Positions 23,401 to 36,849 are shown, counted from the first letter of the stretch. The stretch is 64,000 nucleotides of DNA from Ceratotherium simum simum (GCF_000283155.1 NW_004454175.1:111919-175918); one strand, 5' to 3'. The notes: a model not told the origin generated them from the letters alone. A program made the numbers and translations.

Positions 23401-26400
23401 TGCATGGAATCTTACTTATAGGACAGAGATGGGAAAAACATCTTTATAATTTGTCTGTTTTGTACACAGTGGCAATTCACTCCCCATTTAGTTTTGAATC
23501 ATGCAAAGTACCTTGCAAGTATACTCATATGCTTTTGATATTTTCTACTTCAACCCTCTTAGAATATCACTGATGGCCCAGAATTTTAATCTCCTTATTT
23601 ATCTTATTTTTTCCCCCCAATTTCTTTGCAGTCATGAAGCTCTGCATGTATGTGGTATAAAGTAAACATGAATTCTACTTAATAGTTTCTCCAAGTCTTA
23701 ATTAAAAGCAAAAGAAACACTGCAGACATTTTAAGTTAAATGTAATTTGCATTTATCTGGCACTAGGCACCTTCTTTTAGTATTTTTTAGGAATACAAAT
23801 GGAACATTTGATTACTAACCAATAAGGCTTTAGAATTTTCCCTTTATTTCTAGCTTGCTCCAGATCTGGTAATTATAAGGAGAGAAATCTGTATTTGCTC
23901 TGTAGGTGAAAACATAAAAAAGAACACGTAACCCAGTACTTGGGTGGTGTTTGAACTACATCTTTTCCTTTATTATGGTGGATTTTTTTCTTTTTGTTTC
24001 AGCAAACTCATAAAGGTTCTGGAATGTTTACCCACAGCCATTTGTCCGGATGAGTTAGGAAGAAAATTTCCTTTTTAAGAACTGTATATAAACAGAGAAA
24101 AACATTTCACACCTGTTTATCTTAGCACGGCCCACTGAGAGGGAGAGGTAGATTTTCCATTAACTCTTCCATTCAGAGAGTTTAGAAAAGAGACAGGGTA
24201 TCCTGTGACCTTGTCGTCTTTGGATGAGAGCACTGAAAGCCAGATGGGGGAGCCCACCATTTGTGTCTACAAACAAAACACTGTCCTAAAATCTCATTTC
24301 TCTCTTTGAGCCCATCTGTGCAGTTCTTTCAGCTCAGCCTGCTGAATTGTCTATGTTCATAAGATAGTTCTTTAGTACATTTTCAGAAACACACTTTAGG
24401 GTTTAGAATTTGTTTTTTTAATGAAAACTTCCTTTCAGTTTTGATCCCTATTTGAGTCAGTAAAGGTCTCTCCCACCCTGATATATTAGGATATCTAGTT
24501 GAGGGGTGGGGAGTGATATATTTGTCTCCCTCAAAGGAATGTTTGATGACCCTCTTCCTTTGAAGATATTATTAATTCAATTCAGTAATAAGTAAGACAT
24601 AAATAAAATTAATATCTTTTTTGACTTGAAAAAGAAACAAAGTCTTTTTTTATATAACTTCTAAATCAAAACGAGTGGTGTCCTCTTTGACTGAATCAGT
24701 TCATATGCCATATAAGAAAAGTAGACTGTTTTTCATTTGCTCCCACCCCTCGTCACTGACTTCCTTTCCACACAACTCCTTAGACCACTTGGGCTGCAGC
24801 CTTGTTTATTCATCTGGCAGACATTCCCACCTTCCTTGATTTCAGCAGACTGTAGATTCAGTCTACATATAGTAATCTAAAGGAGTCAAGTCAGCCAGCG
24901 TCGCCCAGCGGGAAGAGGTGAGCACTGCGGGGACATGGAGAGGGCAGCCTCCGCTGTGTGCTGGTCCACCAGGGTTGTCATTGTTTAAAACATGATACAA
25001 ACTGCTTACCTCATGGGTATATCTGTCCTGCAGATATATTCTGTTTGGTCCACGCAGTATTTTAATTAAAAAATTTATTGTCAACATTTAAAACCTAGAT
25101 GGTTTTACATAAAAATCCAGACTTCTAGCTTCCTTGAAAAAGAAGCAGACTGGATCCCTGTTGTTGAGTGGTGACACTGGTAGCTTCATTGATGAGGGCA
25201 AGGCTCATTTGGAAGTATCAGTTCTAAAAGATTTAGTAAAGATCAGTACTCTAATTTTATAATTATGTCTCGTATAATAAGATGCAATTTTCCTTAGTAT
25301 TTAACAATGCAGTCAATAAAATAAATAAAAGAATTGGTCTTTTTAAAAAATTTATCTGTTAAGTATATCTGAAAGACTAAGGAATGTCAAGCTGAATCTC
25401 TTAAAAGTGCCAAAAGAGTTCCTTTTATGAAGTAGGGATATGTTCTTGTAAACTTTTAAACTTCCTCATTAATTTTTTTCCTAATAAAACATACTGAGAT
25501 TTATTCTTGGCATGGGCTTTTAGTGCAAAAATTTTAAGTACTAATACTAAAACACAAAACATAAAAAGCATGAGCTGAAATGTGTCTCTAAGCAAGAAGC
25601 AGCTTTCTGAACCACAAATACCATGTTCTGAATTATTTCTGATTTGATAGCAGTACGTTCCTTACCTCCATTCATTTTCCCCAGCTACAGACATGGATGG
25701 TTATTTTTATGTGGCAAAGTGTTAATGCAATGATTCTTTTGTTCCAGTCCTACGGTGGCAATAAAGGAATGAGTCAAAAACCAAGAACAGTGATAATGAA
25801 AAGATCACTGTCTCTTTTCCACATGAAGCTCTCTCTTCTGTCCTCAGTTTTCTCTGTGATGAAGTGTCTACTCTAAAAAGAAATCTTCCTTTGAAAATTC
25901 TAGAATGATCAGGCTGTGCATATTCCTCTTGTTTCTACTTCTTTTGCCTTTATAATAGTGAAAGAAAGAGACACATAACATTTTATACATAGTAGAAGAT
26001 TCTATCAGCAGACATTTTCATTCCGTTTAAAGGCTTCTCCTACCCCCACCTCTTTTGGAGTTTTTTCCAAAAATATAAGGAGTGTTAAGTGTGTTGGTAT
26101 ATTTAATTTTTTGTTTTATTGAAGAGAGAGTTTTTTTTAAATGATGACATTTGTAACAAAAAACAAAATTTTATGTGAACTGGCTCCTTGATGATTTACC
26201 CATAAATGAAAATAATACCAAGGCTCTTACACATCTCATCTATTTTGCTATTTATTTTCTTAATAAAATTTCACTTTTCAGATTGTAACCTAAACATTCT
26301 TAATTTCACAAGAGGGGCTAATAATTTCCAAGGTTACACAATACAGAATAGAACAGAAGTTAGGATAGTCTAGAGGAGTGTACATCTGGAAAATGCATCT

Positions 26401-27639
26401 GAATGAGGCAAACAGACATAAATCATTTTTGGCTACAGAAATTTTTGTTAATCTCTTCTGGCACCTAATCTCAGAAACACTCTCCTCTTTCCCCCTAAGG
26501 TATATTAGAAAAACACCTAAGTTATGTAAAGGCCTTCTCTGTTCAGTTCGAGTGATGTACCTGCCATTCATCAAGGGTAAGGAGGGTGTGAAGGGGGTAG
26601 TGGATGCTTGGGGGAGTGGGAAATGGAGAGAGGTGACAAGAATACAGTATCTAAATCTCTGGTGTGGCAGGAGACTTACCCCAAGGGGGTTTCTGTTCTT
26701 TACAGAATTATAATAAGAAAATTTTGGACCTGAAAGTGTATTATGTAAGGCCTGCTATTTTTCTCGCATTGTTTTACAAATGGAGAAATCTAGCCACTTA
26801 ATAGACCTTAAGGTTAATTACGTTTCATCTCTTTTCTCTTTATAATTCCATTTTCCTCCAATCAAGTTATAATATTTTTTAGTTTGTTGTATTGTTTACA
26901 TTTAAGGAGATAAAAATCTTTCTTTAAATAGATGGGCCCAAAAGAATGAAATCTGAAGTTAGTCAGTAACATTAATGAGTCTAGTTAGGGGAGCAAGAAC
27001 TAACCACAGAGTTTTATGGACCTGTCAATTTTTTGAAATTATTCCCAGATTCTTGTCTCTGTGTTATTTGTTTGTGGTCGGGAAGCAATTTACAAAAGCA
27101 GCAGGTAAAAAAATGTAACGTATAAATGTTTTATGTGCTGGTTACTTGGATTGATTGTGTGTCTAATTTTGATCTCTGAGGACATGAACACTCAGGAGCC
27201 ACAAGCATATGCATATATACACAAACATACCCACACACTTTCCCCCTTAGGTTTTCTCAAGACTCTGTTCTGGATACAGTGACTTTACACTGTAAAGCAA
27301 GGAATAGAGAATGTATTTGACAGAGAAACTTACTGGATTCCTGGAAGGTGAGAGAGCCCTTAATGGCAGGGCTTGACTTAGAAGTTGGTAGTAATAATGT
27401 CAGTTCACCATCGTTTTTTGCATCTATAGCATCTTAGTGTATTGGACTTGATTTCAAACTGTCTTCTTTCATTCAAGAAATTACAACTTTTTCCTGTTAT
27501 TTACTTAAAATATTATCAAAATAATGGTTCTAGAAGTAGCTGTAATTAAGTTTTGAAAGTGTACAGTTTGTACAGTTAGTATATCCTGTCCAATGGGTAA
27601 TACCATGATATAGGAGATGCTTCAGTATGAAACAGTAGA
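23401..27639. other. Intron 2, 4.2 kb with few repeats
   Basis: This is the longest stretch in the window without a repeat I can name. No open frame here has splice borders or a recognisable product, including the 111-codon + frame at 26378-26713 and the 94-codon minus frame opposite it. Conserved regulatory sequence is possible but cannot be judged from one genome. Confidence 0.45.
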
Positions 27640-28351
27640 TCATATCAGTCAGTGTCCAATCAGGAGACAGAAACCACATCAATAATTTGAACAGTGAAGA
27701 TTCAGTGTTAAAATTACTAACTAGCAAAAGGCCAACTATTATTAACTAGTAAAAGCCTCTAAAGAATATAGGAATAGCAAATGTAAGGGCAGCTACCACC
27801 TCTAGAGCTTAGGGAGAACACCAAAGGAAGGAACAGACTTGGAAGAGCGCTCCCCGTGGCTGAAATTTAGACCTCATTGGGGAGCGTGTGGCTGCAGCCT
27901 ACTGGATGGTGAGGGGTTTGCTGTGGTGTCACAGACTGGAACTGGTTCACAAGAAGCCGTCCACTAGGGTTCCTCTGAAGTTCTCAGGGGCGCCATGGGC
28001 TGGTGCTGGCCTGCAGGAAGCTACCCGCTAGGGTGCTGGCAGGCTGAAGCTGGTCCACGAGAATCTTCCCACTGAGATGCCAAGAAAACACGTGAGGGTG
28101 AGTAACACTGGGTCTCGCACGTGCTGCTGGCAACCACAGATACTGCAAAAAACATCACCAAGGAAACAGGAAGAGAAGTCTCTTTCTCTGCTATGTCTTT
28201 AATGTCCCTCCAGTAGTGTCCTTTATTGACCCAGCCTAACATTGTGCCAGCTGGCAAAGGAAAATATTTATAGAGTCTAGCTCCAGTATCAGAAGACAGG
28301 GCAAAAAACAATAGATATGGTGCTAAGAGGCAATAAAATTGTTAACTGGCA
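27640..28351 (-). repeat. ERVL 3' LTR
   Basis: Related to the 32882-33620 LTR by shared ordered blocks but clearly diverged, and with an additional 'ggagacagaaaccacatc' segment near its + start that the other copy lacks. The heavy divergence between LTRs marks an old insertion. Confidence 0.85.
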
Positions 28352-28644
28352 CAGTTCAGCCCTTTGGCTACTCAGCTTCTATATACCCTCTACACACATT
28401 GAACTTCCATATAATAATGAAACAACTCTATATTTTTACTAATCAAGATCAGCTGTCCTTCGTATAAGTGAAGATGTTTTCATCCTTTCCCCAAAATAAG
28501 GAGACACACAGTCCCAACAGTCATTGTATCCATTGCTGGCTTTCTTAATTTCTCCTCAAATTCCATCACAGTCACACTGAATGCTCTGTTACCGAAAGAC
28601 TATATCATAAAATTAACCTCTAACAACTTGTATATAAAATGTGG

Positions 28645-29360
28645 GGGAAATAGACATTTTTCCAAAGAAGACATACAAGTAGCCAACAAGTATATGAAAA
28701 GACGCTCAACATCACTAATCATCAGGGAAATGCAAATCAAAACCACAATGAGATGTCACCTCACACCTGCTAGGATGGCTGTTATCAAAAAGACTAGATA
28801 ACAAGTGTTGGAGAGGATGTGGAGAAAAGGGAACCCTTATGCACTGTTGGTGGGGATGTAAATTGGTGCGGCCACTATGCAAAATGGTATGGGGGTTCCT
28901 CAAAAAATTAAAAATAGAACTACCATATGATCCAGCAATCCCACCTCTGGGAATATATCCAAAGGAAATAAAATCACTATCTCAAAGAGATATCTGCACT
29001 CCCATGTTCATTGCAGCGTTATTCATGGTAGCTAAGTTATGGAAACAACCTAAGTGTCCATTGACGGATGAATGGATAAAGAAAATGTGGTGTGTAAGCT
29101 ACAAACTTTTGGTTATACGATGAATAAGTCCTGGAGACCTAATGTACAGGATGGTGACCATAGTTAATGTGAAATTTGCAAAGACAGTAGATCTCAAGTG
29201 TTCTCATCACACACACAAAAAGGTAACTATGTGAGGTAATGTTAATTAGCATGATTGTGGTAATCATTTCACAATATATATGTATATCAAAACATGTTGT
29301 GTACCTTAAATATATCCAATTGTTATTTGTCAATCATACCTAAATAAAGCTAGGAAAAAA
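28645..29360 (+). mobile_element. L1 3' end nested in the ERVL provirus
   Basis: 'gaagacatacaagtagccaa', 'aaaaccacaatgagatgtca', 'tgttggtggggatgtaaatt' and 'tgatccagcaatcccacctc' are classic L1 ORF2 C-terminus; the 94-codon frame at 28839-29123 is part of it. It ends in an A-rich tail at about 29360, is opposite to the ERV, and must postdate it. Confidence 0.93.
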
Positions 29361-29773
29361 ATAAGAGGAAGAAGGAGAGATAGGGAAAGAAATAGTTAAT
29401 GTACACAAATAAGTGTATGTATATATTATATAGATATAAATATATAGATATCAAGCAAAGGGAAAAATACACAGAGCTACTACAGTTCTCATTTACAGTC
29501 CTCATTTCTATCATTAGTCATGATCTCTGGCTTCCTTCTTCCACTACTCATTCTATAGTTCCTTTTTCCCTCAGCCAAAACCTCAGCTGGTCGGCAGTCT
29601 TTACCTGGTGGGGTGACCTGAACTTTGATTCCTGAAGCTCTGAGTCCTCAGTAGTCTTGTGTATTGTTGGTTGTCGAAGTGTTTCATTAACTTTTATTAT
29701 TAGGCATAGAAGTACTAGGAGTCATCCTATGGAATCTCCTGGGTTTCAGACATGGACTTCCTAGCCGCCCTGT

Positions 29774-30055
29774 TTAGCAACAACTCAGTTTTCCTTTGGT
29801 AATTGGGATCAATTGCTCCAGTCGGTAGAGGAACCTTTTTTCTGCTTGTTGGTTCAGTAGCATGAAAAACCTAAAATAGCCAAGTGGCAGTTTCATATTC
29901 CAATTCGATGGAATCATTATTATGTCCCCTGGTGGAAAAATTTCATCCGTGGGGACTAAGACGTCCAAACCAGCGGAGCTCAAAGTTGCTGGGACGGGGA
30001 GCAAAAATTCTGTGAGTGGATTATTAGGTATAATAGTGATAGAAGCCACTCCCAC
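29774..30055 (-). pseudogene. ERVL dUTPase remnant
   Basis: A 93-codon minus-strand frame with SAGLD (dUTPase motif 1), FPPGD, and LNQQAEK further on. Spacing fits the trimeric dUTPase domain that ERVL carries after integrase. The C-terminal motifs are missing, and the frame ends early. Confidence 0.85.
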
Positions 30056-30205
30056 TTCTGTCTTTTGATTCCCAGATCTATGTATTCTGTTATAGGGGAG
30101 ACAGTGGTCTATGATTCAAAGCATATACTTCGTCCTCTAAGTCAGAAATGCTTTTAGGTTGTCGTCTCTCAACAGATGACATACTTGAGACTTCAGTAAG
30201 CCATT

Positions 30206-30502
30206 CTACCTTTCTGTTAGGAAAGCTGCTTCTGAGTGAAGGGATATGTGGTAAAACTGGTTAATTCCGTGGGTATGATCCTGTTGCTGCACTTCCTTGG
30301 CTGTGAAATGATTTCCTTCATGAGAAGCAATGCACTGTGGAGTACCATGATGGTGAATAAGGCATGCCATGAGGCAACTGATGAAGATGCTGTCAGAAAC
30401 ATTACAGGCATTACTGCTACTCAGCAGACAGTTCAGCCTTGATAAGGAGAAGTCTGTGTTGCTGAGCCTACACATGGTTTCCATCTCTGCCACCATAGCC
30501 AC
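30206..30502 (-). pseudogene. ERVL integrase core remnant
   Basis: The minus-strand frame contains HHHGTPQCIA followed by GNHFTAKEVQQ, the integrase core region. Where the family has Ser-Asp before the conserved glycine, this copy has Ser-His, so a catalytic acidic residue appears lost. The frame is short and interrupted on both sides. Confidence 0.85.
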
Positions 30503-32860
30503 TTTGTTTGTGGGTCCATTGAGCTAGCACTGAGGTGGCTGGGAAAGAGGCTGAATGACATCTACAGTGCCTATAATTTCATTCATCTGATTATTGAGCA
30601 CCTCCTCTGCAGTGGGTGCCCTTTAGTGAACATTCATATGGGACACAGTCTGTGCCCAGTCTGAGAGGTCCATCTACATACCTCTTCCTCAAAATTCTTT
30701 GTTATCAGTCTTCTAATCCTGTTCCTTTCAAGTTGGTGATCATCCAGCCAAACTGTAAGCAATTACCCATGAATTCGTGTAAATTCGTACTTCTGGCCAT
30801 CTATCATTCCAGACAACGTGGATCACTAAATGTACTGCCCAGGTTCTGCCCACTGGGAGGATTTTCCTTAAAAACTGTTCTTTAGCGATCACCCCTGATT
30901 GGGGCTGCAGACATCTACTTTTAGTTGGTACCAGCATATCACACAGAACCATTTATGAATTGTGCTCATGTTTTTTCTTTCTCAATCAACTTGTGGGGAA
31001 CTTAGCATTGATTCAGAGCTAGTGTTTAGTAATCTCTGAAACTGCTGGTACTATTTCCTTTTCCCCAGTGCACTGTCCATTTAGTAAATGGCAGCACGTC
31101 CCTTTGGTGAATGCTTAAGGAGGATTTTCTATACCTGTGGCAATGCTTCAGGCTTCTTCCTCAAGGAACCCTGGCCTTCCCTTCAATAAGAGGACTCGGT
31201 CTGTAAACTGGCTTAGGCCTAGAAACTTGGTGTGATGCTGGGACTCTCCCTGGGCGTGACTTGATGGCCACCAGACCTAGAGTTTTTTCTGTTTTATAGA
31301 TCACGTAATATTCTAGTAGGCTCCACACTGATTTCATTCCTAAGGACACCAAGATAAATTAGCTACCACCAGAGATTCCTGTGGACAAAAGCATTTTGAT
31401 TATCAATACGTCCCTGCTGCCTTTTATGGTAAATGCACCCATCTTGTCTTTGGCATTAAGTGCTGCTACTTGGCCTCTGCTGCTCTTGTATCCCTTCATC
31501 CTCAAAGAAATCAGAAAGCATGTCTCAATGGTGGAATCTCTTGTGGTCAAATCTGGTCTACAAAATGAGAATAACCACAGAGTTTTTCAGAGATGCAGTG
31601 CTCCTCTCACTAATGTATTTTTCAATGCCCTAGTGAAGGGAGTGTCTCTGGTCCTTCTCAGGAGATGGAGTTGAGGTGGGTGGGTATGCAGTTTGCACAT
31701 GATAAACTCTCTCCAACATTCCTTTCTCCATAAGCCTTTGGATTCCTTCCTCCATATCATGCCAGGGAAGTTCTGGCATCTCAACCTCATTATGTGTAGG
31801 CTACCGTTGGGTTCAAGTTTCAGTCAACCAACCAAGTAAGCTGTTAGAGACACTTCCAGTTTCTTGGGCTAACACATTAAATCTGGAATCTCTAGTAAAT
31901 GCATCCATATCCATGAAATCAGCCTCATCTGTATATTCCCACCCTCCTCTATCTAACACCTTTGATATCTACTCCCACACACACTTCCTGGGTTTCTCCA
32001 ATATATATTAACAAAAATCTTGCAGTTTTTTTTTTGCCTATAAGTGGTTTCCTTCTGGGTGACACTGTGTGCCTGACCCCCTGGAGCATGTTGAGATGTG
32101 GGAACAATGAGTGGTTATGGTAGACCTTGAGGAGAATGAGCATCTGCTTGCAAGGCATCTGCTCCACGTGAGGCTATCCAGCAAGTTTTCCAGGAAAAGA
32201 AGGCTAGTCTCCTGAGACAGAGGAGGACAAACTACTTCCATAGGCAAGGGAGCCTCAGAGTGACTCTGGGGTTTGAAATTGTCAGTTTCATCTTGAATCC
32301 AACCAGATGCGCCCCTTTCCAGGTTTCAGGTCCCATTCTTTCCCAATCAATACACTAAGTTTCACATGAGGAACTTGATGAGGCTGTGAATTCAACTGAT
32401 GTTGTAATTCAGCAACACAGACAATAAATTTGGCTTTTGATTTCTGGAAATATTAGCCCTGTGTCTACAGGAAATACAAGATCCTTTTAGAGCTGCTATG
32501 GAAGCTCTCTGGTTCTTAGACTGTGACTTAGGCTGGGGGGTTAAAGGACCTGAACTTGTCATTTTCTTTTGGTAAATACCTCATTGCACTTGAAATAATC
32601 TATCCCACTGTACAGTCCTTGTATTCATCGTTACTGCCATAATGGTCGAGGACAGCAGCCACTTTGACTTCCAGACCTTGTTTCAGCTGGCACTTCACCA
32701 CAATTAATCACAGATGATAACGTGATTAATTCTGATGCCACTTAATGCCATGGATCACTAACATCACATTTCCCATTGACAGGGAACTGAGCACTGCACC
32801 CAGTCCAACTTCATGACCAAACTAACCCTAAAATCCTGTGTTTGAGAGTCAGTAACCTGG
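30503..32860 (-). pseudogene. ERVL upstream pol and gag remnants
   Basis: Short broken minus-strand frames at 31161-31352, 31359-31550 and 31587-31790 lie where protease/reverse transcriptase would be. The segment with TRDTPFTRALKNTLVRGAL is the most family-like. Toward 32860 no frame is open for long, consistent with decayed gag. Confidence 0.6.
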
Positions 32861-32877
32861 AACCACACCTGGTACCA
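32861..32877 (-). promoter_or_regulatory. ERVL primer-binding site, tRNA-Leu type
   Basis: Minus strand TGGTACCAGGTGTGGTT starts four bases after the 5' LTR and resembles the complement of a tRNA-Leu 3' end (TGGTACCAGG...). ERVL elements are named for this primer. Confidence 0.8.
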
Positions 32878-32881
32878 ATTC

Positions 32882-33620
32882 TGTTATCAGTCAGGAAAAT
32901 TAATATAGAGAATTATTAGCTAAAAAAAGGTGATTAACTACTAAATGGGGTAAAAGAGACTCAGGAGTACAGGAATAATAAATACAGGGAGCAGCTACTA
33001 ACCCTGCAGCTGAGGGGAGAGTATTCAAGGAAGGAACAGGCTTGGAAGAGGGCCCGTTGCCCAGGCTGAGATTGAGACCCGTTGGAGAGGCTGTAGCTGT
33101 GAACGATGGTAGAGGAATTTATTGTGGTTTCATGGCTGGATCTGGTTCACAAGAAGCTCCCTGCTGGAGTGCTGGTAAAATTTTTTGCAGTGCCGTAGGT
33201 TGTTCCATAGGCAGCCACTCTCTGGGTAACCTGTGGGACAGAGCTGGTAAACCTGCTTGGGTGCCAGTGGGCCAGAGCTGGCAGGCAAGAAGCGGCCCAT
33301 GAGGCGTGGCATGCCGGAGCTTGTTCACAAGAATCCAGCTGCTGGGGTGCCCGAGACACTTGCTGCAGGATGTGTGCCTCTGGATCTCTTGCACACTGCT
33401 GGCAGCCATGTTGTAAGAGAAGAAAAAGCACCAAGGAGCAAGAAAGAGAAGCTCCTTCCTCTGCTGGGCTTGGCAGTGACCCTCCAGTGCCTCTGTTATC
33501 CAAGCCTAAAATTAGGCCCACTGACTCAGGAGAAACGTTTAAAGGGTGCAGGTCAGGTATCACAAAGGAGGGCAAAGTTTGGGTTCAGAACTGAGAGGCA
33601 ATTCATTCATAACTGGCCCA
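32882..33620 (-). repeat. ERVL 5' LTR
   Basis: Read on the minus strand it begins near TGGGCCAGTT and ends ...CTGATAACA, directly before the primer site. An AATAAA lies at 33123-33118 (minus). Shared blocks with the other LTR include 'caaggaaggaacag', 'cttggaagag', 'ctggttcacaagaagc' and 'aagagaag'. Long open frames on both strands here are composition artefacts. Confidence 0.88.
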
Positions 33621-35735
33621 TATTTATAAAGTACTAGGTCATTCTGAGAAGAAATGGATATGCCATTTTTTCTTCCTACATTGAAAATCAACTGCCTAGT
33701 TGATTTTACGTATTTTGTGGAAGATGTGTGTGTTTAGTCCACCTTTAAATATATCCCTTATAGAAGCTCACGTATATTACCTCCTGAGAGAAAGCACTTT
33801 GTCAGTGCAATAAATTCTTGCCAATATATTTCATTCTTCAGATCGTTAATATTTCCGTGAGTCTTGGGACTACAACTAAAGAACATATATTGTTTTATGG
33901 CTTTTTAGCTTGGTGAGAGCTCTCATTACAGCAAAACAAGGACCTTTGATTACCTTTACAGCGACCTCGCTTACATGTGTTTTTCTGCTTAGAAGCCTCT
34001 ACCTCATAGTTTGAAATTAGTAAATGAAGTTAAATTTCAGATATGCTCTTTCAAAATAGAACCTTACATTATTGAACATACTGGGTGTCTTGTCTAATGC
34101 TAAAAATGTTAGTACACTGGGAAATGGGAGAGAAGATGCATTTTATTCAAGAGAGTTTTCTCAGAAGGCTTTCTTTTCTATTTTTCCTTTTAATTTTCTA
34201 AATTGAGGGATGTATACTTTCCAATTCTGTTTTGCAGTAATCTCTACATTATAAATGAGCAGAAAATTATACCACTAGAATGATTAAAAACAAATGCTTT
34301 GAAGCAATGTAATTAAATTTCTTTATGGAACTTTAATATGTTTAATCCAAAGAATGAGACATTGTCTCTAAATATATATATATATATTTTAAAAGCACTT
34401 TGTGTGATGTTCTTGCCTGTGGCACTCTCATAGGATTTATATAAATTAGAGAGGGTTTAGAATTTTGGCTTTCGTACTATATAGTTGGGCAGGGAAAAGA
34501 ATGACCGGCATGGGGCAAGAAAGAGATAATGCTCTGGTATTCCAGTGATGGTATGGAGGGGAGGGTGGTGTCCAAAGTAACAAAGCATGCTTCTTTACAG
34601 AAAGACTATTCATTCCCTATTTTTATTGTCAATCCAAAAGAAAGGAGAGTGAGAACTGCTTGAACTGCAGAATGTTCCTACAGACATTCTGGGCAGTCAG
34701 GTTTGCTTAGAAAAGCAGGATAAACATCCAGATAGGCAGCATCCACATGTTTAACTCTGATATGGGCCGCTGCAACAAGTGGGAGGTTTCAGTTTTCTGG
34801 ATTTTGGAAAATGAAATGGAGCCTGCAAGTATTGTTCACTTATGTGATGAGCCATGTGGTTTTGGAATGGTCATTTATTTTCTCGCCAAACCACAATCCT
34901 ATCTGGGTTGGTTTTGTGGTTTTCTTCAAACATGCAACAGGAAGTAGTGACTAGCATTATGACCACTCAGTAAACATCAGGATTTTGATCGCAAATGAAT
35001 AAAACAAGGAATAAGAAAGCAAATTTCCATTCGAGAGGAATGACCACCCAGTGGTCATTTCCCTCTTATTACCTCAGTGAGTCTAAGAAAGAATGAAAAG
35101 ATGGATGGATGGATATACATTGAGTATAAAATCTCCTGAGGTTATGTTCCCATTCGCCTGTTCCATTTCCTACCTCATTAAAACATTCTGTTAATATTTA
35201 AATAATTTAAAAAACGATTTACTGCCCTTTCATCCCTTCTCTTAAGACTTGCCCTGCTATTCATAATGGGTGAAAGAGCAGAAAAATACTTTCATAAATA
35301 ATTTGTTTAGAAACAGAAATTTTGCTTTCCTGAGGATTGTGTTAAAAAGATGACCTTTAGAATTAGCTGCGTCTTTCAAATTTAGGATTCCAGCTAAAAA
35401 CAAGCATGTTTACATTTTGAAGAGTTTTTGATGGAGAAGAAAGATGATAGGAACTGGTATGAGATATGAGAAAAAGTTAAAATGTGCAACATTTTTAGTA
35501 AACAAACTAGACTTTCTTGTGGCAGCTTCTAAAAAAATTGCCTGATTCCTAAATAAGGTGGGTGTGGGGATGGGGAGGAAGGTGCTAATCTCAGAAATGT
35601 ATATGTTGGTTTGGAATATAATGTTAGTAAAATTTATCCTAAATTAGGGCAAAAGAAGTAAGAGATGATGTCAGAAGTCCCCTAATTTACACATATCAAC
35701 CAATGATAATACCTGCAGTCCTTTATGGCGCTCTT
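33621..35735. other. Intron 2, single-copy-looking
   Basis: No exon recognised. A short AT run at 34373-34389 and a gatg tetranucleotide run at 35099-35112. Confidence 0.45.
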
Positions 35736-35737
35736 CT

Positions 35738-35930
35738 AGTATGCCAGTGCTCTGGGTGTATATGTAACACCCCAGTGAGTTAGATGTTAGTACCAATACA
35801 CAGGTGAAGAAATGGAGAGAAGTGAACTTATATGCCTGAAGACACATAGTTAGTAAGTGGTATATCTGGAATTTGAATCCAGATCTTCCTGGCTCCCATG
35901 TACACGTTCTTTCAACTGTGCCTCTGTTAA
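35738..35930 (-). repeat. MIR SINE, antisense
   Basis: 'gccagtgctctgggtgtata', 'acacaggtgaagaaatggag', 'cacatagttagtaagtggta' and 'atttgaatccagatcttcct' in antisense MIR order. Confidence 0.85.
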
Positions 35931-36507
35931 CTGAAGCTTACCTAGTTGAAGTCTTTCCACACCTAGATATAAATTTGTTTTTGACTCTAACAAGATAAAT
36001 ATAATGAATTAATTTTGAGGTAAAAAAATTTATGAAAATTACTGAAATAACAAGAGAGAGAAAGTTATTTTCTCCTCTAATGCTAGGTTTGTGTCACACT
36101 CCTCCTTGATGCCTTCTCCAGCATTTCTCCTGGTAGTTTTCTAATTGCAACTCCCAAGAAGCAGCGCTGGTTGGTTTGGGTTTATGCATCTGCAAAAGAT
36201 CCTGTAACAGAGCAGCAGATGGAAAACATTATGGTTACGTTGACTTTAATTAAAAGTTTCCCCGCTGTGCTTTGCGTTATTTCTCCCTTAGCTATTTGGA
36301 GACTTTGCTTAAGATCAGGATTTTACGATGTTATTGAGCTGATTCTTTCCTGAAAGTGCAAAATAATAGATCACTTCCTGCTCCAATAGAATTTTGTTTA
36401 AATTCCATTAAGCAAGAACCTGTTTTATCTGTGATAATTTTGAAAAGAAAAAATTTCAACTGTTTTATAATAAAATATGCTTCAAGGAACTAAAACATTC
36501 TGCAACT
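35931..36507. other. Intron 2, possible conserved element at 36100-36360
   Basis: Not repeat-like; balanced composition with an open + frame of 60 codons but no splice borders or recognisable product. Confidence 0.35.
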
Positions 36508-36523
36508 CAATTTTAGAAGTCTT

Positions 36524-36795
36524 TTTTAAATTTCATTTTATTTTTTTAATTAATTAATTAAATTTTTTTACTGAGGAAGATTGGCTCTGAGCTAACATCT
36601 GCTGCCAGTCTTCCTCTTTTTGCTGAGGAGGATTCGCCCTGAGTTAACATCTATGCCAGTCTTCCTCTATTTTGTATCTGGGTTGCCACCACAGCGTGGG
36701 CACCGACAAGTGGTGGAGGTCCACACCCAGGATCTGAACCCAGGCCACCGAAGCGGAGGGGGCCAAACTTAACCACTAGGCCACCAGGGCTGGTC
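36524..36795 (-). mobile_element. ERE SINE, older, with target duplication
   Basis: Two hairpin-type modules, B box gatctgaacccagg and head ending 'ccaccagggctggtc'. Flanks caattttagaagtctt (36508-36523) and caattttagaaatctt (36796-36811), 16 bp, one mismatch. Confidence 0.94.
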
Positions 36796-36849
36796 CAATT
36801 TTAGAAATCTTAAATGTTGAAAGCAAAATCACATGTAACACTCTATCAA

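Larger units (their letters stand above)
27640..33620 (-). mobile_element. ERVL-type endogenous retrovirus, inactive, both LTRs present
   Basis: Two related segments of about 0.7 kb in the same orientation (27640-28351 and 32882-33620) flank a region with minus-strand retroviral coding remnants. Order in the minus direction: 5' LTR, primer site, gag/pol remnants, integrase, dUTPase, 3' LTR. A dUTPase downstream of integrase is characteristic of ERVL. The internal part is about 3.8 kb after removing the nested L1, shorter than an intact ERVL, so it carries deletions. All frames are broken and no envelope is seen. It is an old, non-functional copy. Confidence 0.9.

Noticed and set aside
26290..26713. 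Overlapping 94- and 111-codon frames on opposite strands
   Set aside because: No recognisable product and no exon borders; one or both must be chance.
28839..29123. 94-codon frame with good coding texture
   Set aside because: It is the C-terminal part of L1 ORF2, not a host gene.
33119..33637. Long open frames on both strands (up to 142 codons)
   Set aside because: They lie wholly inside the ERVL 5' LTR, overlap on both strands and match no protein; composition artefact.
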